Source of the DNA: Pseudomonas sp. P5_109
GTDB lineage: Bacteria; Pseudomonadota; Gammaproteobacteria; Pseudomonadales; Pseudomonadaceae
Direction: 5' to 3'
NCBI RefSeq assembly: GCF_034009455.1
Contig: NZ_CP125380.1
Location: 6,168,501-6,232,500, forward strand
Length of the DNA stretch: 64,000 bases
Numbering within the stretch: the stretch's first letter is position 1; each line of letters starts with the position of its first letter. Positions 1 through 8,857 of this stretch are shown in pieces. A program made the translations under genes and the position numbers. Under the pieces are notes generated by a model. It did no database searches and was not told where the DNA came from. It was given only the letters and a program-made list of their open reading frames with translations.

Positions 1-1068
1 GCCGATCTGTTTGATCGCGCTTTCGCCAATGTCAGCTTCGACCCCAGTGTGATTCGTGCCGATCGCAGCCAACCGGAATTCGCAAAACCGGTGTGGGAAT
101 ACCTTGATGGCGCCCTGTCGCCGCTGCGGGTACGCAAAGGCCAGTCGCTGATCGACCAGTACGCTGACGTCCTGCAAAGCATCGAGCAGCGTTACGGTGT
201 TGATCGTCAGGCCCTGGTGGCCGTGTGGGGTATGGAAAGCAACTTTGGCCAGTTCCAGGGCAGCAAGTCAGTGATCAACTCACTGGCCACCCTGGCCTAC
301 GAAGGTCGTCGTCCCGGTTTCGCCCACGCGCAATTGATTGCCGCCCTGCAGATCCTGCAACAAGGCGATATCGAGCCCGAGAAGATGCTCGGATCCTGGG
401 CCGGCGCCATGGGCCAGACACAGTTCATCCCAACCACCTACAACACCCATGCGGTGGACTTCGATGGTGACGGGCGTCGCGATATCTGGGGTAGCTCGGC
501 CGATGCCCTGGCCTCGACCGCGCATTACCTGCAAAGCTCGGGCTGGCAGAGAGGCCAGCCATGGGGCTTTGAAGTCCAGCTGCCGAGCGGGTTCAACTAC
601 CTGCTGGCCGACGGCACGATTCGCAAGAGCGTCGCCGAATGGCGGCAACTAGGCATTACCCTGCCCAACGATGGTCAGGTCCCGGCCGGTTCCGAGCAAT
701 TGTCCGCGGCCCTGTTGTTGCCAGCCGGCTACCGTGGCCCGGCGTTCCTGGTGCTCGATAATTTCCGGGCAATCCTCAAGTACAACAACTCGTCGTCTTA
801 CGCCCTGGGGGTGAGCCTGCTGTCCGAACGCTTCAATGGCGCGGGCTTGATCAGCGGCTCATGGCCAAAGGATGACCTGCCTCTGAGCCGTACTGAACGG
901 ATCGAACTGCAAAACCTGTTGAGTGCGCAAAACTATGACGCCGGCACGGCCGACGGCATCATCGGCGCCAACACCCGCAAGGCAATCCGCAGCGCCCAGC
1001 AGTCGTTTGGCTGGCCGGCGGATGGCTATCCGACGCACAAATTGCTGGAAGGGTTGCGTAACCGCTAA
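1..1068 (+). CDS. Lytic murein transglycosylase, 5'-truncated by window edge
   Basis: Periplasmic enzyme cleaving the MurNAc-GlcNAc bond of peptidoglycan (MltB-like SLT_2 family). The frame is open to base 1, so the true start and signal peptide lie outside the window. The catalytic glutamate sits in the VWGMESNFG segment, followed by the family's GAMGQTQFIP and VDFDGDGRRDIW blocks. The last 60 or so residues look like a PG_binding_1 domain (LQNLLSAQNYDAGTADGIIG), a wall-anchoring module absent from the second family member at 6687-7697. It converges on ldcA, with a REP doublet between. Family call is firm; the exact paralogue is not. Confidence 0.9.
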   Translation, partial: ADLFDRAFANVSFDPSVIRADRSQPEFAKPVWEYLDGALSPLRVRKGQSLIDQYADVLQSIEQRYGVDRQALVAVWGMESNFGQFQGSKSVINSLATLAYEGRRPGFAHAQLIAALQILQQGDIEPEKMLGSWAGAMGQTQFIPTTYNTHAVDFDGDGRRDIWGSSADALASTAHYLQSSGWQRGQPWGFEVQLPSGFNYLLADGTIRKSVAEWRQLGITLPNDGQVPAGSEQLSAALLLPAGYRGPAFLVLDNFRAILKYNNSSSYALGVSLLSERFNGAGLISGSWPKDDLPLSRTERIELQNLLSAQNYDAGTADGIIGANTRKAIRSAQQSFGWPADGYPTHKLLEGLRNR

Positions 1069-1071
1069 AAG

Positions 1072-1148
1072 CTTCGCGAGCAAGCCCGCTCCCACACTGG
1101 TTCTGTGAACGGCACAAAATCAATGCGGGAGCGGGCTTGCTCGCGAAG
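1072..1148. repeat. REP doublet (REPIN-like), GCGGGCTTGCTCGCGAA class
   Basis: Two inverted copies of a REP core (CTTCGCGAGCAAGCCCGCTC at 1072 onward and its complement ending at 1148) separated by about 25 bases. It can fold into one long hairpin. It lies between convergent genes, where it may also stop transcription. Confidence 0.85.
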
Positions 1149-1171
1149 ACTGACAGTCAGGCACTGAAAAT

Positions 1172-2122
1172 CTACTGCCTGACCACCACATCCTGCTCCA
1201 GTGTCAATTCCTGATTCCCCGCATCCAGCCTGACCAGCGCCCCCATCGGCAACGTCAGGTTCGGATCGCAGTGCCCACTGCGCCACCCGGACAGCACCGG
1301 AATCTTCAATGGCGCGAAGGTCTGCTTGAGCAATCTCTCCAGCGCAGCTACCTCCACCCCCGCCACATCCCCGACCAGCACACCCCGCAGCTTGTGCAAC
1401 GTGCCTGCCAATCGCAGTTGAGTCAGCAACCGGTCAATGCGATACAGCGGCTCGTTGATGTCCTCGATCAACAGAATGACGCCCTCGGCGTCAATTTCGT
1501 AAGGCGTGCCCATGGTTGCGGCAATCATGGCCAGATTGCCCCCCAGCAAGCGTCCATGGGCCACGCCCGGCTCGATTGTGGTCAACGGGTAGGCCACTGG
1601 ATGCGCCAGCACTGTGCCTGCCCTCACCTGCCCTCTCAGCATGTTGAAGAAGGAGGACTCCGTAGGTATTTGCTTGTCACCCAGGAGGTCGGCATTGAGC
1701 AGCGGACCATGAAATGTCACGAAGCCGGCATAGCGACTGATCGCCAAATGCACGGCAGTGATGTCGCTGTAGCCGATGAATGGCTTGGCGTTGTCGCGCA
1801 GCAGTTGGAAATCGATGCGATCAAGCAGCCGCGGCGTGCCGTAACCACCGCGCAGACAGATGATGGCATCGACTTCACGATCCGCGAACGCTGCGTGCAG
1901 GTCATTGAGCCGCACGTCATCGCTGCCGGCCAGGTAGCCATCTTTCTCGTAGACACCGGGAAACACTTTCAGTGAATAACCCCGGGCACGCATCCATTGC
2001 ACCGCCTTGTCGGTGTCCAGCGACGCGGGACCGGCGGGCGCGATAACGCCGATCTTGCCTTCCGACGGCAGTGCCGGGACGGGAGCATGAGGGCAAAGGG
2101 TGTGGGTCGGTCGAGCGGTCAT
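1172..2122 (-). CDS. ldcA: LD-carboxypeptidase (muramoyltetrapeptide carboxypeptidase)
   Basis: Peptidase family S66, which removes the terminal D-Ala from murein tetrapeptides during wall recycling. The 316-residue protein shows the family start GKIGVIAPAGPAS, the nucleophile region CLRGGYGTPRLLDRID, the GYSDITA block, and the later GGNLAMIAATMGTPYEID and EDINEPLYRIDRLL blocks with the acidic/His catalytic part. I start it at the ATG at 2122 because GGGAG lies 8 bases upstream; an in-frame start 24 bases earlier has no ribosome site. It is monocistronic and diverges from nothing obvious: 2123-2240 holds only its leader and the end of the lipA operon. Confidence 0.9.
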   Translation of the reverse strand: MTARPTHTLCPHAPVPALPSEGKIGVIAPAGPASLDTDKAVQWMRARGYSLKVFPGVYEKDGYLAGSDDVRLNDLHAAFADREVDAIICLRGGYGTPRLLDRIDFQLLRDNAKPFIGYSDITAVHLAISRYAGFVTFHGPLLNADLLGDKQIPTESSFFNMLRGQVRAGTVLAHPVAYPLTTIEPGVAHGRLLGGNLAMIAATMGTPYEIDAEGVILLIEDINEPLYRIDRLLTQLRLAGTLHKLRGVLVGDVAGVEVAALERLLKQTFAPLKIPVLSGWRSGHCDPNLTLPMGALVRLDAGNQELTLEQDVVVRQ

Positions 2123-2239
2123 CCGTGAATCTCCCAGCGTGAACACGTCAGCACACAGTAGTCAGGAACAGGGACAAACTGAAGAGGGTCAGTCGCCCCG
2201 AAGGTTGCGGGAAAAAGCGGCCAGTGCCGTAGGCCAGGC

Positions 2240-2282
2240 AAAAAAACGCCCGCAAGGCTGGATACCATGCGGGCGTTTTTCA
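2240..2282 (-). terminator. Strong intrinsic terminator of the lipA operon
   Basis: AAAAACGCCCGCA pairs perfectly with TGCGGGCGTTTTT around a 13-base loop. It lies just downstream of the lipA stop and has a T-run in both directions, so it could also work on the plus strand. Confidence 0.9.
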
Positions 2283-2296
2283 TTTCTTTGTGCAGA

Positions 2297-3319
2297 TCAG
2301 GACGACATCAGCTCGGCCTTGACCAGCTTGGCCTGCTCGTCGGCGTGGTACGAGGAGCGTACCAGTGGACCGGAAGCGACGTTCTTGAAGCCCATCTTGT
2401 AACCTTCCTCGGCGAACCAGGCGAAGGTGTCCGGGTGCACGAAGCGCTGCACCGGCAAGTGGCTGCGAGACGGTTGCAGGTACTGGCCGAGGGTCAGCAT
2501 GTCGATGTCGTGCTCGCGCATGCGCTTCATGACTTCGATGACTTCTTCGTCGGTCTCGCCCAGACCCAGCATCAGGCCGGACTTGGTCGGAATGTGCGGC
2601 ATCATCTGCTTGAAGCGTTGCAGCAGGGTCAGTGACCACTGGTAGTCCGAACCCGGGCGCGCAGCCTTGTACAGGCGCGGCACGGTTTCCAGGTTGTGGT
2701 TGAACACATCTGGCGGCTCGGCGGCAGTGATTTGCAGCGCAATGTCCATGCGGCCACGGTAGTCCGGGACCAGGGTTTCGAGCTGTACGTTCGGTGACAG
2801 CTTGCGGATTTCGCGGATGCAGTCGGCGAAGTGCTGGGCACCACCGTCACGCAGGTCATCGCGGTCCACCGAGGTGATCACCACGTATTTAAGTTTCAAG
2901 TCGGCGATGGCAATGGCCAGGCTTTCCGGTTCGTTGACGTCCAGTGGCTTCGGACGGCCGTGGCCGACGTCGCAGAACGGGCAACGACGGGTGCAGATGT
3001 CACCCATGATCATGAAGGTCGCGGTGCCACCGGAGAAGCATTCGCCCAGGTTCGGGCAGGACGCTTCTTCACACACGCTGTGCAGCTTGTGTTTGCGCAG
3101 CAGGGCCTTGATGCGGTCGACTTCCGGCGAAACCGGGATGCGTACGCGAATCCAGTCTGGTTTCTTCGGCAGTTCGGTGGTCGGAATGATCTTCACCGGG
3201 ATGCGTGCAACCTTCTCGGCGCCGCGCAGCTTGACGCCGGCTTCAACCTTGGGACGCGGGGCCGGGCGCTCGGTGACATCAAGCGTCGGGATCATGGTTT
3301 GCACTGCATCAGTAGTCAT
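2297..3319 (-). CDS. lipA: Lipoyl synthase
   Basis: Radical-SAM enzyme inserting two sulfurs into protein-bound octanoyl chains to make lipoate. The 340-residue protein carries both cluster motifs: [12 protein letters not shown] (auxiliary 4Fe-4S, CX4CX5C) near residue 90 and CTRRCPFCD (SAM cluster, CX3CX2C) near 115. The C-terminal RSSYHAD motif, whose serine ligates the auxiliary cluster, is also present. Length is slightly above E. coli LipA (321) because of an N-terminal extension. It starts one base after the lipB stop, so the two are co-transcribed, and it is the last gene before the terminator. Confidence 0.98.
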   Translation of the reverse strand: MTTDAVQTMIPTLDVTERPAPRPKVEAGVKLRGAEKVARIPVKIIPTTELPKKPDWIRVRIPVSPEVDRIKALLRKHKLHSVCEEASCPNLGECFSGGTATFMIMGDICTRRCPFCDVGHGRPKPLDVNEPESLAIAIADLKLKYVVITSVDRDDLRDGGAQHFADCIREIRKLSPNVQLETLVPDYRGRMDIALQITAAEPPDVFNHNLETVPRLYKAARPGSDYQWSLTLLQRFKQMMPHIPTKSGLMLGLGETDEEVIEVMKRMREHDIDMLTLGQYLQPSRSHLPVQRFVHPDTFAWFAEEGYKMGFKNVASGPLVRSSYHADEQAKLVKAELMSS

Positions 3320-3320
3320 A

Positions 3321-3968
3321 TCAGTCGATTCCGCCCGTCAGGGTCGTCTGCTCAGCATAGTCGAGGTGTTTGACGAGCTGCGCGCGCAGCCGGGCACTTA
3401 CCTCGGCAAATTCAATCGATCCTGCGTGATCGCTCAGCTGGGTCATCGCCAGCCCGGCGTAACCGCAGGGATTAATCCGTCGAAACGGTTCCAGGTTCAT
3501 GTCCACGTTCAAGGCCAGGCCATGAAAGGAACAACCATGGCGGATCCGTAGACCCAGGGAGGCGATTTTCGCCCCGTCGACATAGACACCCGGTGCATCG
3601 GGCTTGGCTGCGGCGATCACGCCGTAACTGGCCAACAGCTCGATCAGGCACTGCTCCATCCGGGTGACCAGATCGCGCACGCCAAAACCGAGCTTGCGCA
3701 CGTCCAGCAGCAGGTAGGCCACCAGTTGGCCTGGGCCGTGGTAAGTCACCTGACCACCGCGATCGACCTGCACCACCGGAATATCGCCCGGCAACAACAA
3801 GTGTTCGGCCTTGCCAGCCTGCCCCTGGGTGAAGACCGGCGGGTGTTCGACCAGCCAGATCTCGTCGGGAGCATCGCTGCCGCGTTCGTTGGTGAAGCGT
3901 TGCATGGCATGCCAGACCGGCTCATAAGCCATCTGGCCGAGCTCGCGAAAGCCCAGCGTGCCGGACAT
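3321..3968 (-). CDS. lipB: Octanoyl-ACP:protein N-octanoyltransferase
   Basis: Transfers octanoyl from acyl carrier protein to lipoyl domains, the step before LipA. At 215 residues it is the usual length. The family block [20 protein letters not shown] is present, as are the catalytic lysine ([24 protein letters not shown]) and catalytic cysteine (NPCGYAG). The ATG at 3968 overlaps the ybeD stop as TGATG, which implies translational coupling. An in-frame GTG three bases upstream is less likely. Confidence 0.97.
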   Translation of the reverse strand: MSGTLGFRELGQMAYEPVWHAMQRFTNERGSDAPDEIWLVEHPPVFTQGQAGKAEHLLLPGDIPVVQVDRGGQVTYHGPGQLVAYLLLDVRKLGFGVRDLVTRMEQCLIELLASYGVIAAAKPDAPGVYVDGAKIASLGLRIRHGCSFHGLALNVDMNLEPFRRINPCGYAGLAMTQLSDHAGSIEFAEVSARLRAQLVKHLDYAEQTTLTGGID

Positions 3969-4243
3969 CACAGCACCATGTGCACGAAACCGGTAGCCCG
4001 CAGTTCGCTGTTGATGTTGTACAGCTGATCCTGGTCGGTCGCGACGATGTGCAACTGAATGGTGGTGTATTTGCCGTTGCTGCTCTGGCGCTCGTCAACA
4101 CGCTCATCGTTGATCTTGGCGTGCTTGCGGACGATGTCGATGATCCTGTCCTTGTTGCCCACACCGGTGTCGCTGATCACCTTAACCGGGTAATCATTGG
4201 CAGGGAACTCGATCTTTGGCGCCTTTACTTCGGTATCGGTCAT
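3968..4243 (-). CDS. YbeD/DUF493 family protein
   Basis: Small cytoplasmic alpha/beta protein of the DUF493 (YbeD) family, 91 residues, usually found beside dacA and lipB as here. Its fold resembles ACT/regulatory domains; no reaction is known. The frame could extend to 4291, but the family start is [20 protein letters not shown], so I use 4243. It is followed directly by lipB (TGATG overlap) and preceded by dacA across an 83-base gap that holds a GC-rich hairpin. Confidence 0.93.
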   Translation of the reverse strand: MTDTEVKAPKIEFPANDYPVKVISDTGVGNKDRIIDIVRKHAKINDERVDERQSSNGKYTTIQLHIVATDQDQLYNINSELRATGFVHMVL

Positions 4244-4282
4244 GGCGTAACGGCCTCGTAAGCGTAAGCCGTGGCGACGGCA

Positions 4283-4317
4283 AAGCCCCACGCCGGATCA
4301 GCACGGGGCCTTGCAGG
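4283..4317 (-). terminator. Possible weak hairpin terminator after dacA
   Basis: On the minus strand GCCCCGTG and CGTGGGGC flank a short loop, followed by only three T residues. The stem is imperfect. It may attenuate dacA-to-ybeD read-through rather than stop it. Confidence 0.35.
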
Positions 4318-4326
4318 AGCACACTA

Positions 4327-5484
4327 TCAGTTGAACAAGCCGTAGAAGAATAGACGGATGCTATCCCACATGCGACGGAAGATACCACCCTCTTCGACGC
4401 CGTCCAGAGCGATCAGGTCGGCGCTGTGCACCACCTTGTCGTCCAGTTTGACTTCGACCTTGCCGATCACGTCGCCCTTGGCGATTGGCGCAACCAGTTG
4501 CGGGTTCATGGTCATGCTGGCAGCGAGCTTTTTCAGCTGGCCTTTCGGCAGGGTCATGGTCAGGTCTTCAGCCAGGCCGGCCTTGACCTGGTTGGTGGCG
4601 CCTTTCCAGACAGGAGCCTGAGCCAGCTCGGCGCCTTTCTGATAGAAGGTCTGGGTTTCGAAGAAGCGGAAACCGTAGGTCAGCAGCTTCTGGGTCTCGG
4701 CGGCGCGAGCCACTTCGCTGTTGGTACCGAATACCACGGCGATCAGGCGCATGCCATCACGTACAGCCGAGGACACCATGCAGTAGCCCGCTTCGTCGGT
4801 GTGACCGGTTTTCAGACCGTCGACGGTCTTGTCGCGCCACAGCAGCAGGTTGCGGTTAGGTTGCTTGATGCCGTTCCAGAAGAACTCTTTCTGCGAGTAG
4901 ATCGCGTAGTGAGCCGGGTCTTCGTGGATGATCGCGCGAGCCAGCACGGCCATGTCGTGAGCCGACGAATAGTGCTCGGGGTTCGGCAGACCGGTCGGGT
5001 TCATGAAGTGGCTATTGGTCATGCCCAGGTCGCCGACGGTTTTGTTCATCATGTCGGCGAATGCGTCTTCGCTGCCGGCGATGTGCTCGGAGAGCGCAAC
5101 ACTGGCGTCGTTGCCCGACTGGATGATGATGCCGTGCAGCAGGTCGCTGACAGTCACCTGCGAGCCGACCTTGATGAACATCCGCGAACCGCCGGTACGC
5201 CAGGCGTTCTCGCTGACGGTCACCGGATCGTTTTCGCCGATCTGGCCACGACGGATTTCCAGGGTCGCGATGTACGCGGTCATCAGCTTGGTCAGGCTGG
5301 CCGGTGGCAGACGCTGGTCACCATTGTTTTCGACCAGCACGTTGCCGCTGCTGGCGTCCATGAGCACGTAGGCCTTGGCGGCCAGTTGCGGTGGCGACGG
5401 CATCATCTCGACCGCGAAGGCGGCAGGTGAGAGAAGCAGCGGGACTAGCAGGAACAGGCGTTTGGCAAAGGTGGTGATGTTCAT
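4327..5484 (-). CDS. dacA: D-alanyl-D-alanine carboxypeptidase (PBP5/6 type)
   Basis: Periplasmic low-molecular-weight PBP that trims pentapeptide stem peptides and so limits cross-linking. The 385-residue protein has an N-terminal signal peptide (cleavage after ...SPAAFA), the active-site SLTK tetrad, the SGN motif (IIQSGNDASVAL) and KTG (GLKTGHTDEAG). A beta-rich PBP5 C-terminal domain follows, ending in an amphipathic stretch (IFRRMWDSIRLFFYGLF) that would anchor it to the inner membrane. It belongs to the rlpA-mltB-rodA-mrdA neighbourhood, with its own 195-base leader (5485-5679). Confidence 0.96.
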   Translation of the reverse strand: MNITTFAKRLFLLVPLLLSPAAFAVEMMPSPPQLAAKAYVLMDASSGNVLVENNGDQRLPPASLTKLMTAYIATLEIRRGQIGENDPVTVSENAWRTGGSRMFIKVGSQVTVSDLLHGIIIQSGNDASVALSEHIAGSEDAFADMMNKTVGDLGMTNSHFMNPTGLPNPEHYSSAHDMAVLARAIIHEDPAHYAIYSQKEFFWNGIKQPNRNLLLWRDKTVDGLKTGHTDEAGYCMVSSAVRDGMRLIAVVFGTNSEVARAAETQKLLTYGFRFFETQTFYQKGAELAQAPVWKGATNQVKAGLAEDLTMTLPKGQLKKLAASMTMNPQLVAPIAKGDVIGKVEVKLDDKVVHSADLIALDGVEEGGIFRRMWDSIRLFFYGLFN

Positions 5485-5679
5485 CCGTCTCTCGAAATCG
5501 CTAATGGAAACTGCCCGAAGGCAAAACTAATCAAATGACTTTCTAACGAGTCATCGCGTGTTCAGCTGTTCACTCAGTCACCCTTGCCGGGCTTTTGTTC
5601 TTCAACGAGTCAACAACCTGGTTCGCCCCCCAATACCGCAGACGAACCGTCAATCAAGCTCTACGTATTACTTCGTGGC

Positions 5680-6687
5680 TTACTCGGTCACAACACTCGG
5701 CGAACCGAGATTGGCCAGGCGCACGCTGTTCTGCACCTGCTGGATCTCACCCGGCGATCCGATCGGGCCCAGGCGAACCCGATGCAGGGTCTGCTGATTG
5801 CGCACGATCGAGCTGATGAACACCGGAGCGCTCACCATCCCGCTGAGCTTCGATCTCAGGAGTTCTGCAGCGTCCGGGTTGGCGAACGCGCCCACCTGCA
5901 GATACTGGCCAGAGGCTGGTACAGAAGCGTTTTTTTTTGCATCGAGCTGCACTGGCACTACCGCGGCAGCGTGTTGCTGCGGCGGCGGAGTCCATTGCTC
6001 GACGGTGCCGGCCGAAGCCGTGATCACCGGGGCGCTATTCTGCGCGACTTGCGGCTCGTTGAGCATCAAAGGCGCCGGACGGCCTTTAGCCGCCCAATAT
6101 GCCTGGGGATCGATGCCTTCGACCTTGACCCGCGCGGTGCCGATTTCGGCATAACCGAGTTTCTTGGCGGCGGCGTAGGACAAGTCGATAATCCGGTCCG
6201 AATAGAACGGCCCGCGGTCGTTGACTCGCAGGATCACGCTCTTGTTGTTGTCCAGGTTGGTCACCCGGACGTAACTCGGCAGCGGTAATGTCTTGTGTGC
6301 GGCACTCATGCCGTACAGGTCATACACCTCGCCGTTGGCCGTGTTCTGGCCGTGGAACTTGGTGCCGTACCAGGACGCCGTGCCCGACTGCACGTAGGTC
6401 TTGGATTCTTGCAGCGGGAAATAGGTCTTGCCCAATACCGAGTACGGACTGGCCTTGTACGGGCCGGTGTGCAGGGTCGGCGTGGCGTCCGGGATGCGCG
6501 AAACATCGACATCCCACCAAGGTGCGCCATCCTTGTGGGCACGGTTGATGTCCAGCCCCGGCGTCGAGCGTACGGCGGTAGTGGTCTTCTGGGCCGGCGC
6601 GCGGCTGGTCGAACAACTGGTGACCAGCATTGCCAGCGCGGCGAATGCCATCAGCTTCAGGGGTTTATTGATAGGCAATGCCCGCAT
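5680..6687 (-). CDS. rlpA: Septal ring lytic transglycosylase RlpA (lipoprotein)
   Basis: Outer-membrane lipoprotein; in P. aeruginosa RlpA cleaves denuded (peptide-free) glycan at the septum. The signal ends in the lipobox VTSC. The double-psi beta-barrel follows (ASWYGTKFHGQNTANGEVYD ... VRVNDRGPF ... DLSYAAA). The C-terminal part from about residue 255 is a SPOR domain (YLQVGAFANPDAAELLRSKL) that binds denuded septal murein. At 335 residues it has the typical Pseudomonas length. Its ATG overlaps the mltB stop as TAATG. Confidence 0.96.
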   Translation of the reverse strand: MRALPINKPLKLMAFAALAMLVTSCSTSRAPAQKTTTAVRSTPGLDINRAHKDGAPWWDVDVSRIPDATPTLHTGPYKASPYSVLGKTYFPLQESKTYVQSGTASWYGTKFHGQNTANGEVYDLYGMSAAHKTLPLPSYVRVTNLDNNKSVILRVNDRGPFYSDRIIDLSYAAAKKLGYAEIGTARVKVEGIDPQAYWAAKGRPAPLMLNEPQVAQNSAPVITASAGTVEQWTPPPQQHAAAVVPVQLDAKKNASVPASGQYLQVGAFANPDAAELLRSKLSGMVSAPVFISSIVRNQQTLHRVRLGPIGSPGEIQQVQNSVRLANLGSPSVVTE

Positions 6688-7697
6688 TACTTGACGCCCC
6701 GTGCTTGGACCAGTTGTTCAGACAGTTGATGTACGGCCATTGCGTACATCACGCTGCGGTTATAACGCGTGATCGCGTAAAAATTCTTCAGGCCCATCCA
6801 GTACTCGGGGCCATTGTCGCCTTCCAGGCGGAAAGCAGTAACCGGCATATCATCGCGCAGCGCATCATGACTTGACCACCCCAGGGCTCGCAACTCCCCG
6901 ACGGTTTTCGTCGGTTCGATTCCTGTGGTCAGACCCTCGTCGACCTGATCGCCACGGACATCGGCGCGGCTGACCACCGGTTCGCCGGCGACCCAGCCAT
7001 GACGCTTGAAGTAACTGGCAACACTGCCAATGGCGTCGTCCGGGTTGGTCCAGATGTTGATATGGCCATCACCGTCGAAATCCACCGCATAGGCGCGGAA
7101 ACTGCTCGGCATGAATTGCGGCAAGCCCATTGCGCCGGCGTAGGAGCCTTTGAGCGTCAACGGATCGACCTGTTCTTCGCGGGCCAGCAGCAGGAACTCA
7201 CGCAATTCCTTGCGGAAAAACTCGGCTCGGGGAGGATAGTCGAAACCCAGGGTCGACAAGGCATCGATCACCCGGAAATTTCCGGTATTGCGGCCGAAAA
7301 AGGTTTCAACGCCGATGATCGAGACAATCACCTGGGCCGGCACACCGTATTCCTGCTCGGCGCGGGCCAACACCGCTTCGTGCTGACGCCAGAAATCCAC
7401 ACCCCGGGCTATGCGCGCATCGGTGATGAACATCGGGCGATATTCGCTCCACTGCTTGACCCGTTCGGCGGGTTTCGAGATGGCGTCCAGAATCGACTGC
7501 TTGCGCTCGGCTTCGCGGAACACGCCCATCAACTGTTCACCGGCGAAACCGTAGTCGCGGGTCATTTCACCAACGAATTCGGCCACCTGGGGCGAGCCCT
7601 CGTAGTCGCCGGCCAACGCTTCCTGCACGGTGCCAAGGATGCTTACCAGGCCGACCCATGGCGCAAATCGAGTCGCCCAGCCACGCATTACTTGCAT
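6687..7697 (-). CDS. mltB: Membrane-bound lytic murein transglycosylase B
   Basis: Periplasmic SLT_2-family transglycosylase. The catalytic Glu lies in IIGVETFFGRNTG, followed by GSYAGAMGLPQFMPSSF and the VDFDGDGHINIW block. The frame is open to 7733, but AAGGTG lies 9 bases before the ATG at 7697, and starting there gives a clean signal peptide (MQVMRGWATRFAPWVGL...) and avoids overlapping rodA. That makes 336 residues. I see no lipobox, so it may be a soluble or signal-anchored form. Downstream rlpA is coupled by TAATG. Confidence 0.95.
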   Translation of the reverse strand: MQVMRGWATRFAPWVGLVSILGTVQEALAGDYEGSPQVAEFVGEMTRDYGFAGEQLMGVFREAERKQSILDAISKPAERVKQWSEYRPMFITDARIARGVDFWRQHEAVLARAEQEYGVPAQVIVSIIGVETFFGRNTGNFRVIDALSTLGFDYPPRAEFFRKELREFLLLAREEQVDPLTLKGSYAGAMGLPQFMPSSFRAYAVDFDGDGHINIWTNPDDAIGSVASYFKRHGWVAGEPVVSRADVRGDQVDEGLTTGIEPTKTVGELRALGWSSHDALRDDMPVTAFRLEGDNGPEYWMGLKNFYAITRYNRSVMYAMAVHQLSEQLVQARGVK

Positions 7698-7714
7698 TGA
7701 AAATTTCACCTTAT

Positions 7715-8857
7715 TCAAACCTGCGCGATCCACTTGCGATGGGTATGGATCGACATCAAAACCCCAAACGCTGACAGCAGCGTCACCAGCGAAGTTCCTC
7801 CGTAGCTAATGAACGGCAACGGCACCCCCACCACCGGCAACAGGCCACTGACCATACCGATGTTGACGAAAACATAAACAAAAAACGTCATGGTCAAGCT
7901 GCCCGCGAGCAACTTGCCGAACAATGTCTGCGCCTGGGCGGTAATCACCAGGCCACGGCCGATCAACAGCAGGTAGATCAGCAACAGCGCGCAGATCCCC
8001 ACCAGGCCGAACTCTTCACCCAATACGGCAATGATGAAGTCGGTATGACTTTCCGGCAGGAAGTCCAGGTGCGACTGGGTGCCCAGCAACCAACCCTTGC
8101 CGAACACACCACCTGAGCCGATGGCAGCCTTGGACTGGATGATGTTCCAGCCTGTACCGAGCGGATCACTTTCCGGGTCAAGGAACGTCAGGATTCGCTG
8201 CTTCTGGTAGTCGTGCATGATGAAGAACCACATGGCAATCGCCACGGGCACGGCGGCGGCCAGCACGCTGAGGATCCAGCGCCAGCGCAGCCCCCCCATG
8301 AACAGCACGAAAGCGCCGCCGGCCAGGATCAGCAGCGAAGTGCCGAGGTCCGGTTGCCGCACAATCAGAATGAATGGCACGCCGATCAGCATCAAGCTGA
8401 TGCCCACATGCTTGAGTTGCGGCGGCAATGTGCGCTTGGACAGATACCAGGCGATGGTTGCCGGCATCAGGATTTTCATGAACTCCGAGGGCTGGAAGCG
8501 CACGACACCGGGGATATTGATCCAGCGCGTGGCACCCATGGCGTTGTGGCCCATGACATCCACCACCACCAGCAACAGCACACCGATCACATACCCGACC
8601 GGCACCCAACGCGCCATGAAGCGTGGCTCGAACTGAGCGATGACGATCATCGAAACCAGACCGATGCCGAACGAAGTGGCCTGCTTGGCCAGCAGGTCCC
8701 AGCTCTTGCCACTGGCCGAATACAGCACGAACAGGCTGCCGGCGGCCAGGGTCAACAGCAAAATCAGCAGCACGCCATCGATGTGCATGCGTTGCAGCAG
8801 CGTCGCGCGACGACGCATCACATCCTCACTGGAGAGCATGCGATCAAAATTATTCAT
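7715..8857 (-). CDS. rodA: Rod-shape peptidoglycan glycosyltransferase RodA
   Basis: SEDS-family polytopic inner-membrane polymerase that makes glycan strands for lateral wall growth with PBP2. About ten hydrophobic segments are visible across 380 residues, with the family blocks FQPSEFMKI, LRWRWIL and the C-terminal LPFISYGGTSLVT. The ATG at 8857 lies inside the end of mrdA (8-base overlap), so the two partners are translationally linked. A GTG one codon earlier is possible. Confidence 0.97.
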   Translation of the reverse strand: MNNFDRMLSSEDVMRRRATLLQRMHIDGVLLILLLTLAAGSLFVLYSASGKSWDLLAKQATSFGIGLVSMIVIAQFEPRFMARWVPVGYVIGVLLLVVVDVMGHNAMGATRWINIPGVVRFQPSEFMKILMPATIAWYLSKRTLPPQLKHVGISLMLIGVPFILIVRQPDLGTSLLILAGGAFVLFMGGLRWRWILSVLAAAVPVAIAMWFFIMHDYQKQRILTFLDPESDPLGTGWNIIQSKAAIGSGGVFGKGWLLGTQSHLDFLPESHTDFIIAVLGEEFGLVGICALLLIYLLLIGRGLVITAQAQTLFGKLLAGSLTMTFFVYVFVNIGMVSGLLPVVGVPLPFISYGGTSLVTLLSAFGVLMSIHTHRKWIAQV